A stretch of DNA of 44,132 nt from Alphaproteobacteria bacterium (GTDB lineage Bacteria; Pseudomonadota; Alphaproteobacteria; Rhizobiales; JAKIUO01): positions 1 through 44,132 of the forward strand of contig JAJRRW010000030.1 of NCBI GenBank assembly GCA_024279115.1, read 5' to 3'. Made by a program: the position numbers and the translations under genes. Position 1 is the first letter of the stretch; the number at the start of each line of letters is the position of its first letter. Shown piece by piece: positions 7,999 through 16,923 of the stretch. Under the pieces are notes generated by a model. It saw only the letters and a list, made by a program, of their open reading frames with translations, did not search any database and was not told where the DNA came from.

Positions 7999-8736
7999 CT
8001 AGGACGCGGCCTGTTTTCTTTTTCGTCTTCTCTTGGCCAGCACGTTGAACATTTCGACAAGCGCCGAGAACGCCATGGCAGAGTAAATATAGGCGCGCGG
8101 GATATGAAAGCCCAAGCCATCGGCAATGAGAGCCGTGCCGATCATGAACAAGAACGACAGCGCCAGCATTTTGGTGGTTGGATGTTCTTCGATGAAATGA
8201 GCAATGGTGCCAGAGGCGATATACATAACGATCATCGAGATCAGCACTGCGGCCACCATCACCTCCACATGTTCCGCCATTCCCACCGCTGTCACCACAC
8301 TGTCGATGGAAAAAATCAGGTCGATGACGGCAATTTGCGCGATGACCATGATGAACAGATCGGACGCCTTGGGACCGGCTTTTTGTTCCGGCGTACCTTC
8401 TATGTCCTTGTGAATTTCCTGTGTCGCCTTGATGATCAAAAACAGGCCGCCAGCGATCAGGATAATGTCCTTCCACGAGAAGCCATGCCCAACAAGCGTA
8501 AACACCTCCTCTTTGAGGCCGATAATCCAGGTAATGCCAAACAGCATCAATACACGCATGACAAAGGCCAGCATCAGGCCAAACTGGCGCGCGCCTTTTT
8601 GAATATTCTTTTTGAGGCGCGAAACCACCAGCGAAATAAACACCACATTATCAATACCAAGCACGATTTCCAACGCCGTAAGCGTCAATAGCGATGCCCA
8701 GATCGCGGGATTATCCAGCTGTGTCCACAATTCCAT
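7999..8736 (-). CDS. TerC family integral membrane protein
   Basis: This protein of about 245 residues has seven to eight hydrophobic segments and the family signatures ALEIVLGIDNVVFISL near residue 20 and DLIFSIDSVVTAVGM near 150, each with the conserved Asp in a membrane helix. The charged tail RRRKRKQ is cytoplasmic by the positive-inside rule. TerC-family members are linked to tellurite resistance and to metal-ion (manganese) export. A longer frame runs up to 8829, but the ATG at 8736, with AGGGAA upstream, begins exactly where family members begin (MELWTQLDNPAIWASLLTL). There are no other ter genes nearby. I saw no obvious mRNA element such as a yybP-ykoY motif in the short leader. Confidence 0.9.
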   Translation of the reverse strand: MELWTQLDNPAIWASLLTLTALEIVLGIDNVVFISLVVSRLKKNIQKGARQFGLMLAFVMRVLMLFGITWIIGLKEEVFTLVGHGFSWKDIILIAGGLFLIIKATQEIHKDIEGTPEQKAGPKASDLFIMVIAQIAVIDLIFSIDSVVTAVGMAEHVEVMVAAVLISMIVMYIASGTIAHFIEEHPTTKMLALSFLFMIGTALIADGLGFHIPRAYIYSAMAFSALVEMFNVLAKRRRKRKQAAS

Positions 8737-8890
8737 TTCGAATTCCCTACAGGTAACATAACGCTCTAAAAGGATTGCCCGCAGGCTCGAAAATGTCAAT
8801 GAGCTGCACGCACGAACAAACGCAATCATCCCGCGCCACGCAAATTGTGCTAGGCTGCCATTTACAACCCGACTTTTCCAAGGAATTCAA

Positions 8891-9775
8891 ATGCGTATCC
8901 TTTGTGTCATGATTTTTTTGTCCAGCGCGTGGCTAAGTTCTGCTATGGCGGGAGATTATTTTTTTGAGTGTGTCCCCCCCGCCAGCACCTATTCCCTAAA
9001 GGAGGGAGGCAAGCAGCTCGAGCTGTTCAAGGGCCGCAAAAAGCTCAAATACACACACCATCGCCAAACCACCCTTCGCCAACAACAAGGATTTTGCACC
9101 ACCAAGGATGGCCAAAAATTCCCATGGAATTCACATCAATATCTTGTCGAGCTGACAACCAGTGTCAATGGCGCCGCCGCTGACCTCTTGTTTTTATGCA
9201 CGCAAGGAGGCAGCGGCGTGCCCGCAGCCATTAGCAAGTGCACCAGGTCCACAAGCAGTGACAAAAAATGGCAACCGGCCGATACACAAAAACAGCCCGC
9301 AACCATCAAACCTCGCCTCAACATTGCCAGCGCCTTGCAACAGGCCGGCTCAACAAGCTGGAGCTCGCTGACCGATGAAACAACCGCCTCGGCGATCTTT
9401 GCGTGGTCCTCAGGCTGCAAAAAGCAGTGCAATGATGAGGTCGATTATGTGCCCATCATCTCCATTGACTGCTCCAAAAAAACCAAAACAGCCGCATTAA
9501 TATTTTGGGAACTGGGGCGCGAGAAAGAAGTCGAGCGCCAAGTCGGTGTGTGGGTGGTTATTGATGGTCACACAACAAGGCTTAAAGCGCGCGCAAGCCC
9601 CAAACTAACCGGCGTCAGCCTGGACACAACCTTGCCCCTGTCGCATCCCTTGTTCGAAGAACTGGCCGCTGGCCGTCGCCTCTCCTATGGCTCGACAAGT
9701 GGCACCAAGGGTAAAGCCGTCACACTAAATGGCTCTGGCAAAGCCGTGCGCCGCATGCTGAAAGCCTGTCGCTGA
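8891..9775 (+). CDS. Secreted protein of unknown function
   Basis: The 294-residue product starts with a clear Sec signal peptide (MRILCVMIFLSSAWLSSAMA, probable cleavage after AMA). The mature part has about ten cysteines, enough for several disulfides, and is beta-rich and polar with several Lys-Lys pairs. The C-terminal half (residues 190-290) carries an alternating hydrophobic pattern including VGVWVVIDGHT. I recognise no family. AAGGAA precedes the ATG. Neighbours (TerC, EF-hand protein) give no functional clue. Confidence 0.8.
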   Translation: MRILCVMIFLSSAWLSSAMAGDYFFECVPPASTYSLKEGGKQLELFKGRKKLKYTHHRQTTLRQQQGFCTTKDGQKFPWNSHQYLVELTTSVNGAAADLLFLCTQGGSGVPAAISKCTRSTSSDKKWQPADTQKQPATIKPRLNIASALQQAGSTSWSSLTDETTASAIFAWSSGCKKQCNDEVDYVPIISIDCSKKTKTAALIFWELGREKEVERQVGVWVVIDGHTTRLKARASPKLTGVSLDTTLPLSHPLFEELAAGRRLSYGSTSGTKGKAVTLNGSGKAVRRMLKACR

Positions 9776-9997
9776 CGTTCAACTTTGCAAGATCGACAGC
9801 CGCGAATGGCTGTAGGGCAACCCCGATACGCTGATTGAGCTGCCGCATCTGCAAGGCCTGAGCGACGCTGCGGCAATTTATCATATCGTCTCTTTTCTTA
9901 CACATGACATATACCTTATAGGCCAGCCGCACCTCATGGAGCAACTGGCATTTTTTGATGAACACCGGATCTCCCGGTCCCATACAAGGAAACCATC

Positions 9998-10342
9998 ATG
10001 AAAACACTGACAAAAACCGTTGCCCTTGGCATCCTCGCCTCCCTCATTAGTGGCGGCGCAGCCTATGCAGCTGGTACGACCCCCAAAGGCCCCGTTCCCT
10101 TCAAGAATTTTGACATGAATGGTGATGGCACGGTCTCGAAAGAGGAATTCAGCAAGGCCGTCGCAAAAGTGCTGGCCAAAAATGCTGCCAGCAAAGCTGA
10201 AGCGCCAAAATTCGAAGACGTCGATAGCAACAAGGATGGCGCTATCAGCAAAACCGAACTGGCCGATGCCCAATCAAAACACGGGCACGGCGCAACCTCA
10301 CAGATGAGCAAGAAAATGGGCGTTCCGTGGCAGTGGCAATAG
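9998..10342 (+). CDS. Small exported EF-hand protein
   Basis: The 114-residue precursor has a signal peptide (residues 1-25, ending AAYAAG). Two canonical calcium-binding EF-hand loops follow: residues 39-50 (DMNGDGTVSKEE) and 76-87 (DSNKDGAISKTE). Both keep Asp at loop positions 1, 3 or 5 and Glu at position 12. It resembles the calmodulin-like EF-hand proteins common in the periplasm of alphaproteobacteria, which presumably buffer or sense calcium. A strong terminator follows, so it is probably monocistronic. AAGGAAACC precedes the start. Confidence 0.9.
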   Translation: MKTLTKTVALGILASLISGGAAYAAGTTPKGPVPFKNFDMNGDGTVSKEEFSKAVAKVLAKNAASKAEAPKFEDVDSNKDGAISKTELADAQSKHGHGATSQMSKKMGVPWQWQ

Positions 10343-10367
10343 CCGAATTCACCGCTTGAAATGCACG

Positions 10368-10407
10368 AAACCCGGCCAGCATATCAGCACGCTGGTCGGG
10401 TTTTTAT
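10368..10407 (+). terminator. Rho-independent terminator after the EF-hand gene
   Basis: A 13-bp stem (10368-10380 with 10391-10403, one G-T pair) with a ten-base loop runs into TTTTT. It lies 25 bases beyond the EF-hand stop codon. Confidence 0.85.
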
Positions 10408-10465
10408 ATTGCATCAAGCGGACATATTGAGGCCGTCTCAAATTTCATTGCACCTGTAAAAGACA

Positions 10466-10930
10466 TCAGATCCAGTCGCCAACAAGGCGCGGCGGCGCAT
10501 GTTTTTGCAAGCTGTCGGCAAGAGATTTGCCAAACACGGTGATGACGGCGCGTGTGCCGCCATTTTCCCCCGAAATGGTCATGCGGATCGATGTTCGAAA
10601 CGCAAAATGGGTTCGCGTCATATCCAGAAAATCATCCCAGGGAATGAATAAGGGAACATGGCCGGTGCGAAACAAAAACACGGTCTGCAAGTGAAGACCT
10701 TGCGGAGTGACCGTGATGTTGAGCGTGCTGTTATAGCCAGCAATTTTCCCAAACCGGGCACTGCTCATCGCGAAGCGATCGCCCAAAACCTCACCATCGG
10801 CGCTATAGTACCTGGCCAATTTCGCCCAGCCACCCAAATAGGCGACCAGGCGCACAATCGCCACCCACAACAAAGGGAAAAAAATCACAAATCCGACCAT
10901 GATCAAAATAGTCGTTGAACTTTCAGACAT
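10466..10930 (-). CDS. Membrane-anchored protein of unknown function
   Basis: The protein has 154 residues when started at the ATG at 10930, which has GGAGG at ideal spacing; a longer frame to 10969 is less likely. Residues 8-38 form one long or two short membrane segments (ILIMVGFVIFFPLLWVAIV, LVAYLGGW). The rest is soluble with alternating strands (FGKIAGYNSTLNITVTPQG, VPLFIPWDDF), resembling the small membrane-tethered PH-like domains found in bacteria. This is a fold impression, not a family match. It lies just downstream of fliE in the same direction (59 bases), so it could be read through from the flagellar operon. Confidence 0.75.
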   Translation of the reverse strand: MSESSTTILIMVGFVIFFPLLWVAIVRLVAYLGGWAKLARYYSADGEVLGDRFAMSSARFGKIAGYNSTLNITVTPQGLHLQTVFLFRTGHVPLFIPWDDFLDMTRTHFAFRTSIRMTISGENGGTRAVITVFGKSLADSLQKHAPPRLVGDWI

Positions 10931-10989
10931 CGCGCCTCCACAGCCCTCAAGACGTTTAACAAATAACACGCTAAATCGGCATGTTACGC

Positions 10990-11334
10990 CTAAATAGGCA
11001 TATTGAGAATGTCTTTGTAAGCGCTGATGACTTTATCGCGAACCGTCACCAGCGTCTGGACGGCAAGTTCGGTCTCGGCAACAGCGGTCACAACATCAAC
11101 GATTGAGGCCTTGCCCTCGGCCAGCGCCAAGGCCTGGCTTTCGGCGGCACGACCTGTCTCCAATGTGCCGCTCACAGCTTTTTCCACCATAGAACCAAAG
11201 CTGCCTGGCCCCGATACCGGCGCTGTTGGCAGGCCAAGGCCGCCATCCGCCTTGCCAGCGGCGTCAGGAATGGATTTTGTCAGTTGCTGGACTGCGGCAT
11301 AGGCATTGGCTGCGCCGGTTGCTGTAATTGTCAT
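10990..11334 (-). CDS. fliE: Flagellar hook-basal body complex protein FliE
   Basis: This 114-residue protein matches FliE, the adapter that joins the MS ring to the proximal rod. The C-terminal half is diagnostic: GKASIVDVVTAVAETELA followed by VQTLVTVRDKVISAYKDI and the terminal NMPI. The N-terminal half is Ala/Gly-rich and variable, as usual. It is exported by the flagellar type III apparatus without a cleaved signal. It is the third gene of a flgB-flgC-fliE operon, 45 bases after flgC. Confidence 0.95.
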   Translation of the reverse strand: MTITATGAANAYAAVQQLTKSIPDAAGKADGGLGLPTAPVSGPGSFGSMVEKAVSGTLETGRAAESQALALAEGKASIVDVVTAVAETELAVQTLVTVRDKVISAYKDILNMPI

Positions 11335-11379
11335 TTTTAGCTCTTCCCTGTTCCAGGTAATGCGTTAAGGCCGCAACAA

Positions 11380-11790
11380 CTAACCACGTAAAATATCAAG
11401 GGTTTTCGATTTCATGCGCCTTGTCGAACCAATGACATTGAGATTGGCCTCATAGCTGCGCTGCGCCTCGCGCATATCGACCATCTCAATGAGCGTGTTG
11501 ACATTGGGTGTCTTGACGATGCCCTTGTCATTGGCGGCCGGATTGCCAGGATCAAATTTTTCACCAAAATCAGAGCGATCAAGCTCCACCCGTCCCAGCT
11601 TGACCACCTTGGCTCCGATATTGGCATCAAAAACCTCGCGAAAAGTCGGGATGCGGCGCTGATAGGGATCACCGCCCTTGGTCTTGGCTGTTGATTCGGC
11701 ATTGGCGATATTCTCGGCAATAATCTTCATGCGTGCTGATTGCGCCCTAAGTCCAGACGCTGCGATCCGCATACTTTTCATCAAATCCAT
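11380..11790 (-). CDS. flgC: Flagellar basal-body rod protein FlgC
   Basis: This 136-residue protein has the N-terminal rod/hook motif (MKSMRIAASGLRAQSARMK, then AENIANAES) and the C-terminal motif NVNTLIEMVDMREAQRSYEANL used in helical packing of axial proteins. The central insert (PYQRRIPTFREVF) is typical of FlgC. It forms part of the proximal rod crossing the periplasm. The start codon is only three bases after the flgB stop, indicating translational coupling. Confidence 0.96.
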   Translation of the reverse strand: MDLMKSMRIAASGLRAQSARMKIIAENIANAESTAKTKGGDPYQRRIPTFREVFDANIGAKVVKLGRVELDRSDFGEKFDPGNPAANDKGIVKTPNVNTLIEMVDMREAQRSYEANLNVIGSTRRMKSKTLDILRG

Positions 11791-11793
11791 ATT

Positions 11794-12210
11794 CTAACCC
11801 CTTCCGCGTAATGCTGATTTCAAAATACCTAGCGAGCGCGAATAAAGCAGGCTGGCCACCTGATAATCCCCCGCATTGCCCGTCACCTTGATCATCTGCT
11901 CCTCAAGCACAACACCATTGCCCTCGGGGGTGATTTCCCACCCACCGCCATTCTCGCTGCCAAAATTCGAGCGGGCATCATCCATAACGCTGCCTTGAAT
12001 ATGCGCGGCACTGGTGCGGGCCATGCCGATTGGCGGCAATACCTGCCCGCGACTGGTGGCTTGCTCCACCTTGAAAGCGGCCAGATCGCGGCCCTTGTAG
12101 CCCGGCGTATCGGCATTGGCAACATTTTGCGCCAGCAATGTCTGACGCTGCTGGTGCCAGTTCATTTTGCTTTTCAAAACAGCAAATATGGGAATAGAAT
12201 CAAGTGTCAT
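11794..12210 (-). CDS. flgB: Flagellar basal-body rod protein FlgB
   Basis: This 138-residue proximal rod protein has the motif RQTLLAQNVANADTPGYKGRDL near residue 20 and a C-terminal helix (VTGNAGDYQVASLLYSRSL). I place the start at the ATG at 12210, which gives MTLDSIPIFAVLKSKMNWH, the usual FlgB N-terminus. The same frame is open for another 380 bases upstream, but that part looks non-coding. It is the first gene of the flgB-flgC-fliE operon, divergent from fliO-fliP across a 353-base control region. Confidence 0.95.
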   Translation of the reverse strand: MTLDSIPIFAVLKSKMNWHQQRQTLLAQNVANADTPGYKGRDLAAFKVEQATSRGQVLPPIGMARTSAAHIQGSVMDDARSNFGSENGGGWEITPEGNGVVLEEQMIKVTGNAGDYQVASLLYSRSLGILKSALRGRG

Positions 12211-12563
12211 CGATGAGGTGATCCCTTCAAAATGAAATGTGGAGGCGCAAGTGGTACAAATCCGCCACTTACACGCATCAATCAGGCAAAGTTTGCCGCC
12301 TTGACGGTTAAAATTACGTAAACAACTGCCTATGGTTAACGCGCTGCCCTTGGAAAATGGCATGTTTACGTTGAAAATTGGAAATCGGCGTGCGAATCGG
12401 TTAAGGATTGACGAGGAAATATTTGCCGACAATTGACAAACAAGCTGTTTGCGAAGATTGCTTGCGCCAATTGATGGCCATCCACTGACCCTGCGAGGGC
12501 TTTGTACGACGCTGATTTGGCGGCTTGTTGAACTGGTAAAACAATTATAAGGAAGTCCATTCC
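12211..12563. promoter_or_regulatory. Divergent control region between flgB and fliO
   Basis: This 353-base stretch must hold promoters for both flagellar units. At 12308-12323 TTAA-N7-TAAAC differs by one base from the CtrA consensus TTAA-N7-TTAAC, and CtrA controls flagellar genes in many alphaproteobacteria. TGGCATG at 12358-12364 looks like a sigma-54 -24 box, but no GC lies at the -12 position. I see no gene here. Confidence 0.4.
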
Positions 12564-12821
12564 ATGGGGGATCTGTTCTTTTACATCGCGGCATTTGTGT
12601 TTGTTATTGCCCTTATTGTGCTAGGTGCCTGGCTGTGGCGCTCCATGCTGGAGCGCGGCGTCAATTTGCCAGGCAATGGCCTGTTCAAGGCTGCCAGCCA
12701 AAAACGCATTGGGGCCATTGAAACCGCCAGCATTGACGGTCGGCGCAAACTGGTGCTGCTGCGACGCGATGGGGGCGAACATCTGATCATGACGGGGGGA
12801 CCGGTCGATGTGGTTATTTAA
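12564..12821 (+). CDS. fliO: Flagellar biosynthesis protein FliO, apparently truncated
   Basis: The 85-residue product has one N-terminal membrane helix (FYIAAFVFVIALIVLGAWLW) and a short cytoplasmic domain with the FliO signature RRKLVLLRRDGGEHLIMTGG. FliO chaperones assembly of the FliP ring in the flagellar export gate. The TAA at 12819-12821 falls inside the motif VVI-x-TGIE, where relatives read VVIETGIE. The same frame then stays open for 52 codons to 12980, overlapping the fliP start. So the native gene was probably 138 codons long and a GAA became TAA. Enough of the conserved domain remains that the short form might still work. Confidence 0.85.
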   Translation: MGDLFFYIAAFVFVIALIVLGAWLWRSMLERGVNLPGNGLFKAASQKRIGAIETASIDGRRKLVLLRRDGGEHLIMTGGPVDVVI

Positions 12822-12980
12822 ACCGGTATTGAGCGATCTGCCCCTTATCAAACCGGCACCAATTCCTATCAAAATGACCCCTCCCAGGGCACGTCGGCCT
12901 ATGGCAATTCTTCCCTTGAAAAACGTCTCGCCAAGGCCAGAGACCCCGAGATTGACCCGCCGCTGCGTGCAAATGACTAA
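12822..12980 (+). other. Detached C-terminal part of fliO
   Basis: This is 52 in-frame codons after the premature stop, reading TGIERSAPYQTG through LEKRLAKARDPEIDPPL to a TAA at 12978-12980. Codon use matches the neighbouring genes. The terminal TAA overlaps the fliP ATG at 12973 by eight bases, the sort of overlap expected for two coupled genes. That makes it unlikely that this open frame is chance. Confidence 0.7.
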
Positions 12981-13776
12981 ACGACACAAAGTTTTCGCGG
13001 TCACCAAGACGGCATCATCCTCAAAATTCGCTGTGGCGGGATTGTTTTCGCTTGGCGCGCTGGTGCTCGGCTTTTTGGTGCTTTTCAGTGGGGCCGGCCT
13101 GGCTCAAAACATCACCATTGGCCTTGGCGAGGGCGGCGGTGGCGGCTTGACCGAACGCGCCATACAGATGATCGCCCTGATCACGGTGTTGTCGCTGGCG
13201 CCCTCGATCCTCATCATGGTCACCTCGTTCACACGTATCGTGGTTGTGTTGTCCTTGTTGCGGACCGCCATCGGGGTCCAGCAATCGCCGCCCAATACGG
13301 TGATCGTCTCTCTCGCATTATTCCTCACCGCCTTCATCATGGCTCCGGTGTTTGAAAAATCCTATGAGAGCGGCATTGCCCCCTTGATGAACAACGAGAT
13401 CAAACTGCCTGAAGCCTTCACCAAGGCGAGTCAGCCGTTCAAAGTATTCATGCTTAAAAATGTCCGCGACAAGGATCTGCAACTCTTTTTGGATCTGTCG
13501 AAATCCGAACCCCCGGCCAGCCGTCAGGACATCGAACTGCGTATTCTGGTGCCGGCCTTTATGATTTCGGAGTTGCGCCGCGCCTTTGAAATCGGCTTTT
13601 TGCTGTTTGTGCCCTTCGTTGTTATTGATATGGTTGTGGCCTCTGTACTGATGTCCATGGGTATGATGATGTTGCCGCCGGTGATGATCTCCCTGCCCTT
13701 CAAGCTGATATTCTTTGTCCTTGTCGATGGCTGGCATCTGGTGGCGGGAAGTCTTGTTAAGAGCTATACTGGATAA
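12973..13776 (+). CDS. fliP: Flagellar type III export gate protein FliP
   Basis: The 267-residue protein has an N-terminal hydrophobic signal (SLGALVLGFLVLFSGAGLAQ). The conserved FliP core follows: LTVLSLAPSILIMVTSFTRI-type helix, LLRTAIGVQQSPPN, then MISELRRAFEIGFLLFVPF and VVASVLMSMGMMMLPP near the end. It forms the core export channel with FliQ and FliR. I chose the ATG at 12973, because it gives the normal length and overlaps the end of the extended fliO frame. Upstream residues in this frame are an out-of-frame reading of fliO. fliQ and fliR are not in the window. Confidence 0.96.
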   Translation: MTKRHKVFAVTKTASSSKFAVAGLFSLGALVLGFLVLFSGAGLAQNITIGLGEGGGGGLTERAIQMIALITVLSLAPSILIMVTSFTRIVVVLSLLRTAIGVQQSPPNTVIVSLALFLTAFIMAPVFEKSYESGIAPLMNNEIKLPEAFTKASQPFKVFMLKNVRDKDLQLFLDLSKSEPPASRQDIELRILVPAFMISELRRAFEIGFLLFVPFVVIDMVVASVLMSMGMMMLPPVMISLPFKLIFFVLVDGWHLVAGSLVKSYTG

Positions 13777-13812
13777 ACCTCGTCGCGCGTATTGAAATGG
13801 CGATGATTGCCA

Positions 13813-14373
13813 ATGGAACCCCCAATGCACCTCTATGAAACCAGACCAGAAGGCCCGGTCACGCAGGTACAGATGCTGACCCGCTACAAGGCGTGGGCCA
13901 ATGGTCTGACCTTCAAAACCGTGCGCACCCTATCTGCCGATGAACTCCTGAAAGAGCGGCAAACCAATTTCAAAACCATCCTGCACACCCTCAATCATGT
14001 CTATGTCATCGACGATATATTCAAAGCCCATCTGCAAGGCGTGTCCCATTCATACACGGATCGCAATACCGATGAGCCGCTGCCCATTGATGCTTTGTGG
14101 AACGCGACACAACAAATGGACAAATGGTATATAGAGCTTGCCGATGCACTTGGTGTGACAGAGCTGCAAGAGACCATTTCTTTTGAATTTGTTGATGGCG
14201 GCGCTGGCACTATGACGCGAGAACAGATCTTGCTTCATATCGTCAATCATGGGACCTATCATCGGGGGTTTGTCTCCGACATGCTATATCAAGGCCCCGC
14301 AAGATTTACCTCCAATGACTTGCCGGTGTTCTTGCGTGATGTCTGGTCGAAAAACACCAATGCAATTTCTTGA
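13813..14373 (+). CDS. DinB family protein
   Basis: The protein is about 186 residues long with the DinB/YfiT four-helix-bundle pattern. The N-terminus is MLTRYKAWANGLTFKTV. The first metal histidine lies in ILHTLNHVYVID, and the other two in the motif HIVNHGTYHRGFV. The three His normally hold a divalent metal. Members include thiol transferases and DNA-damage-induced proteins, and the reaction of this one is unknown. Start codons at 13807 (TTG), 13813 and 13825 (ATG) are all possible and none has a strong RBS; the differences are a few residues. It lies 36 bases after fliP, possibly in the same transcript. Confidence 0.88.
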   Translation: MEPPMHLYETRPEGPVTQVQMLTRYKAWANGLTFKTVRTLSADELLKERQTNFKTILHTLNHVYVIDDIFKAHLQGVSHSYTDRNTDEPLPIDALWNATQQMDKWYIELADALGVTELQETISFEFVDGGAGTMTREQILLHIVNHGTYHRGFVSDMLYQGPARFTSNDLPVFLRDVWSKNTNAIS

Positions 14374-14438
14374 ACACTGATTTTGTCAATTGTAAAAACC
14401 TTCACACAACCCAATTAGCCAAGCGAAACGCGACGATT

Positions 14439-16895
14439 ATGAAATCAAATAATATCTGCATAAAGCTGCTGTTCGCGACCTTGATGTCGTTGATGTTTTT
14501 GACGTCCCTGGCGCAGGCACAAGTGCCCGATGCCGGAGAGTTGATCAGACAGACAACGATCTGGAAAAAACTGCTTGATCGCGCCGATGCACAGATCAAA
14601 AATGGCACCTATAACGATATTCAGCTATCAAAATTAACCGCTGAACTGGAAAAAACCAGCCTTGAAATCAAACAGTTCATTACTCAAAACGAACCCTTTA
14701 GCAAGGATGCCAAAATCCTGCTGGACAAGCTGGGCAAGCCCCCCAAGGAGGGCGAACCGGCGGAAACACCCGAAGTTGCCAAGCAGCGCAAAGAGCTCTT
14801 GAAACGCTTCACCCAAACAGACGGCGCGACACGCTCCGCCACCTCTTTGCTTGAGCGATCAGAGCAGATACGCAAGATCGTTCATGATTTGCGGCGCAAT
14901 TTGTTCACCAACCAGATCCTTGAAAAAGGACGCTCTCCCTTCACCTTGTCTTTGTGGCAAGAAGGGGTATCCGATTTATCCAGGATCAGCAACAAGGTCA
15001 GCAAGCTTGCCCTTGGCTGGTCGCGTCAACATTCGAACCAGCAGCTCGCCCTTCTGGCCCTGGCGGCCGTGGCGCTGGGACTTGCCTTGTTTGCTCTGAT
15101 GCGCTTTGGCATAGATATTTACCGGACCTATCCAGATGGCCCACCGCCGCCGTTTTTCAAGCAGGCAGCCTCCGCTGGTGCCGTGTCGATCATGCGGGCC
15201 CTGCCATTGATTATTGCCGCGACTTTTTTCTATGGCGGTTTGCACTTCCTGGGCATGTTGACCTACCCCTACGACCTGCTGGCACCAGTAGCTCTGGGCG
15301 CATTTTGCGCCATTGCAGCGATCAGCGCCATGTCAACGACTTTGCTGGCCCCCAAGCGCCGTCTGTGGCGCATTTTTCCAGTCGCCAGTTCGGTTGCCAG
15401 GCGGCTCAACATGCTGATTATCGCCATTGCGCTGGTTTATGGTATCGATCTGTTTTTGAACGCGCTCAATAAAACATTGTTGATGCCCTTGTCATTGACG
15501 ATCTTGCAAAGCGCCATTGCCTCGGTGATGTTTGCCGGGCTGCTGGTGGCCATATTGCGCACGCCGTTTCGCGCTCACTCCCTGGCCCGCAGGGAACAAC
15601 GCTCAAGCAGCACCAGACTTTTGAAGATGCCGCTTTGGCTGATCGTATTCACCGTCATGATGGCAACCGCCCTTGGTTATATTTCCCTTGCCCGGTTTTT
15701 GACGCAGCAAACCGTGGTCACCGGTTCAATCTTGATCGTCATTTACCTCACCCATCTGTCCATTCGCGAATTTACGGATAGTTTTGGGGAGCCAGACAGA
15801 TCGACCAGCCAGTTTTTGGCCAAGACCTTTGGCATCGGCGAGCAGCGCCGTGAACAGCTCGGTGCCGTCTCCATGCTGGCACTAAATGCCGTTCTATTTC
15901 TCTCCGCGCTGCCTTTTTTGGCGCTGCAATGGGGGTTTAGCTGGAATGATGTGTTAAGCTGGTCCCGCCAGGCCCTGTTTGGTTTTGAATTTGGCGGCCT
16001 GACCATTTCGCTGGTAACGATATTGATTTCATTTGCCCTGTTCTTCTTTGGGGTTATTGTTACCAAGATCTTTCAACGCTGGCTCGACAAGCGTATCCTC
16101 TCCAAGAGCCGCTCGCAAACCGGGGCCGAGGACAGTATCAAAACGGCCATCGGCTATCTGGGCATCAGTATTTCGGCCCTCATCGCCCTTAGCTATACGG
16201 GGATCGGCTTTGGCAATCTGGCCATTGTCGCTGGTGCCTTGTCATTGGGAATTGGTTTTGGTCTGCAAAGTATTGTCAATAATTTCGTCTCGGGACTGAT
16301 CTTGCTGGTGGAGCGCCCCATCAAGGTGGGCGACTGGATCAATGTTGGCACGGACGAGGGCAATGTGCGGCGCATTTCCGTACGCTCCACGGAGATTGAA
16401 ACATTTGACCGCTCCCACATCATCATTCCCAATTCCGAGCTCATATCAGGGACGGTCAAAAACTGGACCCTGCGCAGCCCGCTTGGGCGTGTGGAAATCA
16501 ATATCGGCGTTTCCTATGATGCTGATCCTGACGAGGTTCACGACCTGCTGCTCGGCGTCGCCAAAGCGCACCCCGCTGTGCTCGAACATCCCGAACCGCA
16601 AGTTATTTTCATGGATTTTGGCCCCAGTTCACTGGACTTTTCGTTGCGCGCCTTTTTGAGCGATATCACCAGCTCCCTGGGGGTGCGCTCGCAATTGCGC
16701 TCCAGCATTTTGCGCGCTCTGCGCGAGGCCAATATCTCCATTCCGTTTCCGCAAACAGACTTGCATCTTGCCGATATTGACCGGTTGGAAGCGGCTCTGC
16801 GCATCCCGCAAGACAGACCATCCAGATCCTCCAAAAAACCACCGCGCCAGGGACCGCGATCCAGTGAGCGCTCAAAACCGCCACAAAAATCCTGA
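14439..16895 (+). CDS. Large MscS-type mechanosensitive channel with DUF3772 N-terminus
   Basis: The product is about 818 residues. After a signal peptide (MKSNNICIKLLFATLMS.., cleavage near AQAQ) comes a periplasmic helical domain of about 180 residues of the DUF3772 type. Some ten membrane helices follow from about residue 195. The MscS core is near residue 590: GALSLGIGFGLQSIVNNFVSG is the pore helix, followed by the beta domain (VERPIKVGDWINVG, EIETFDRSHIIIPNSELI). The cytoplasmic C-terminal domain ends in a very basic Arg/Ser/Pro tail. Such channels open under membrane tension to release solutes after hypo-osmotic shock. The frame is open upstream to 14370, but the ATG at 14439 gives a clean signal peptide. 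Confidence 0.93.
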   Translation: MKSNNICIKLLFATLMSLMFLTSLAQAQVPDAGELIRQTTIWKKLLDRADAQIKNGTYNDIQLSKLTAELEKTSLEIKQFITQNEPFSKDAKILLDKLGKPPKEGEPAETPEVAKQRKELLKRFTQTDGATRSATSLLERSEQIRKIVHDLRRNLFTNQILEKGRSPFTLSLWQEGVSDLSRISNKVSKLALGWSRQHSNQQLALLALAAVALGLALFALMRFGIDIYRTYPDGPPPPFFKQAASAGAVSIMRALPLIIAATFFYGGLHFLGMLTYPYDLLAPVALGAFCAIAAISAMSTTLLAPKRRLWRIFPVASSVARRLNMLIIAIALVYGIDLFLNALNKTLLMPLSLTILQSAIASVMFAGLLVAILRTPFRAHSLARREQRSSSTRLLKMPLWLIVFTVMMATALGYISLARFLTQQTVVTGSILIVIYLTHLSIREFTDSFGEPDRSTSQFLAKTFGIGEQRREQLGAVSMLALNAVLFLSALPFLALQWGFSWNDVLSWSRQALFGFEFGGLTISLVTILISFALFFFGVIVTKIFQRWLDKRILSKSRSQTGAEDSIKTAIGYLGISISALIALSYTGIGFGNLAIVAGALSLGIGFGLQSIVNNFVSGLILLVERPIKVGDWINVGTDEGNVRRISVRSTEIETFDRSHIIIPNSELISGTVKNWTLRSPLGRVEINIGVSYDADPDEVHDLLLGVAKAHPAVLEHPEPQVIFMDFGPSSLDFSLRAFLSDITSSLGVRSQLRSSILRALREANISIPFPQTDLHLADIDRLEAALRIPQDRPSRSSKKPPRQGPRSSERSKPPQKS

Positions 16896-16923
16896 ACGAA
16901 CAGCCAAATGACCAATTTTGATA

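Noticed and set aside
12358-12375. Sigma-54 promoter upstream of fliO
   Set aside because: TGGCATG matches the -24 box, but the required GC at the -12 position is missing at correct spacing.
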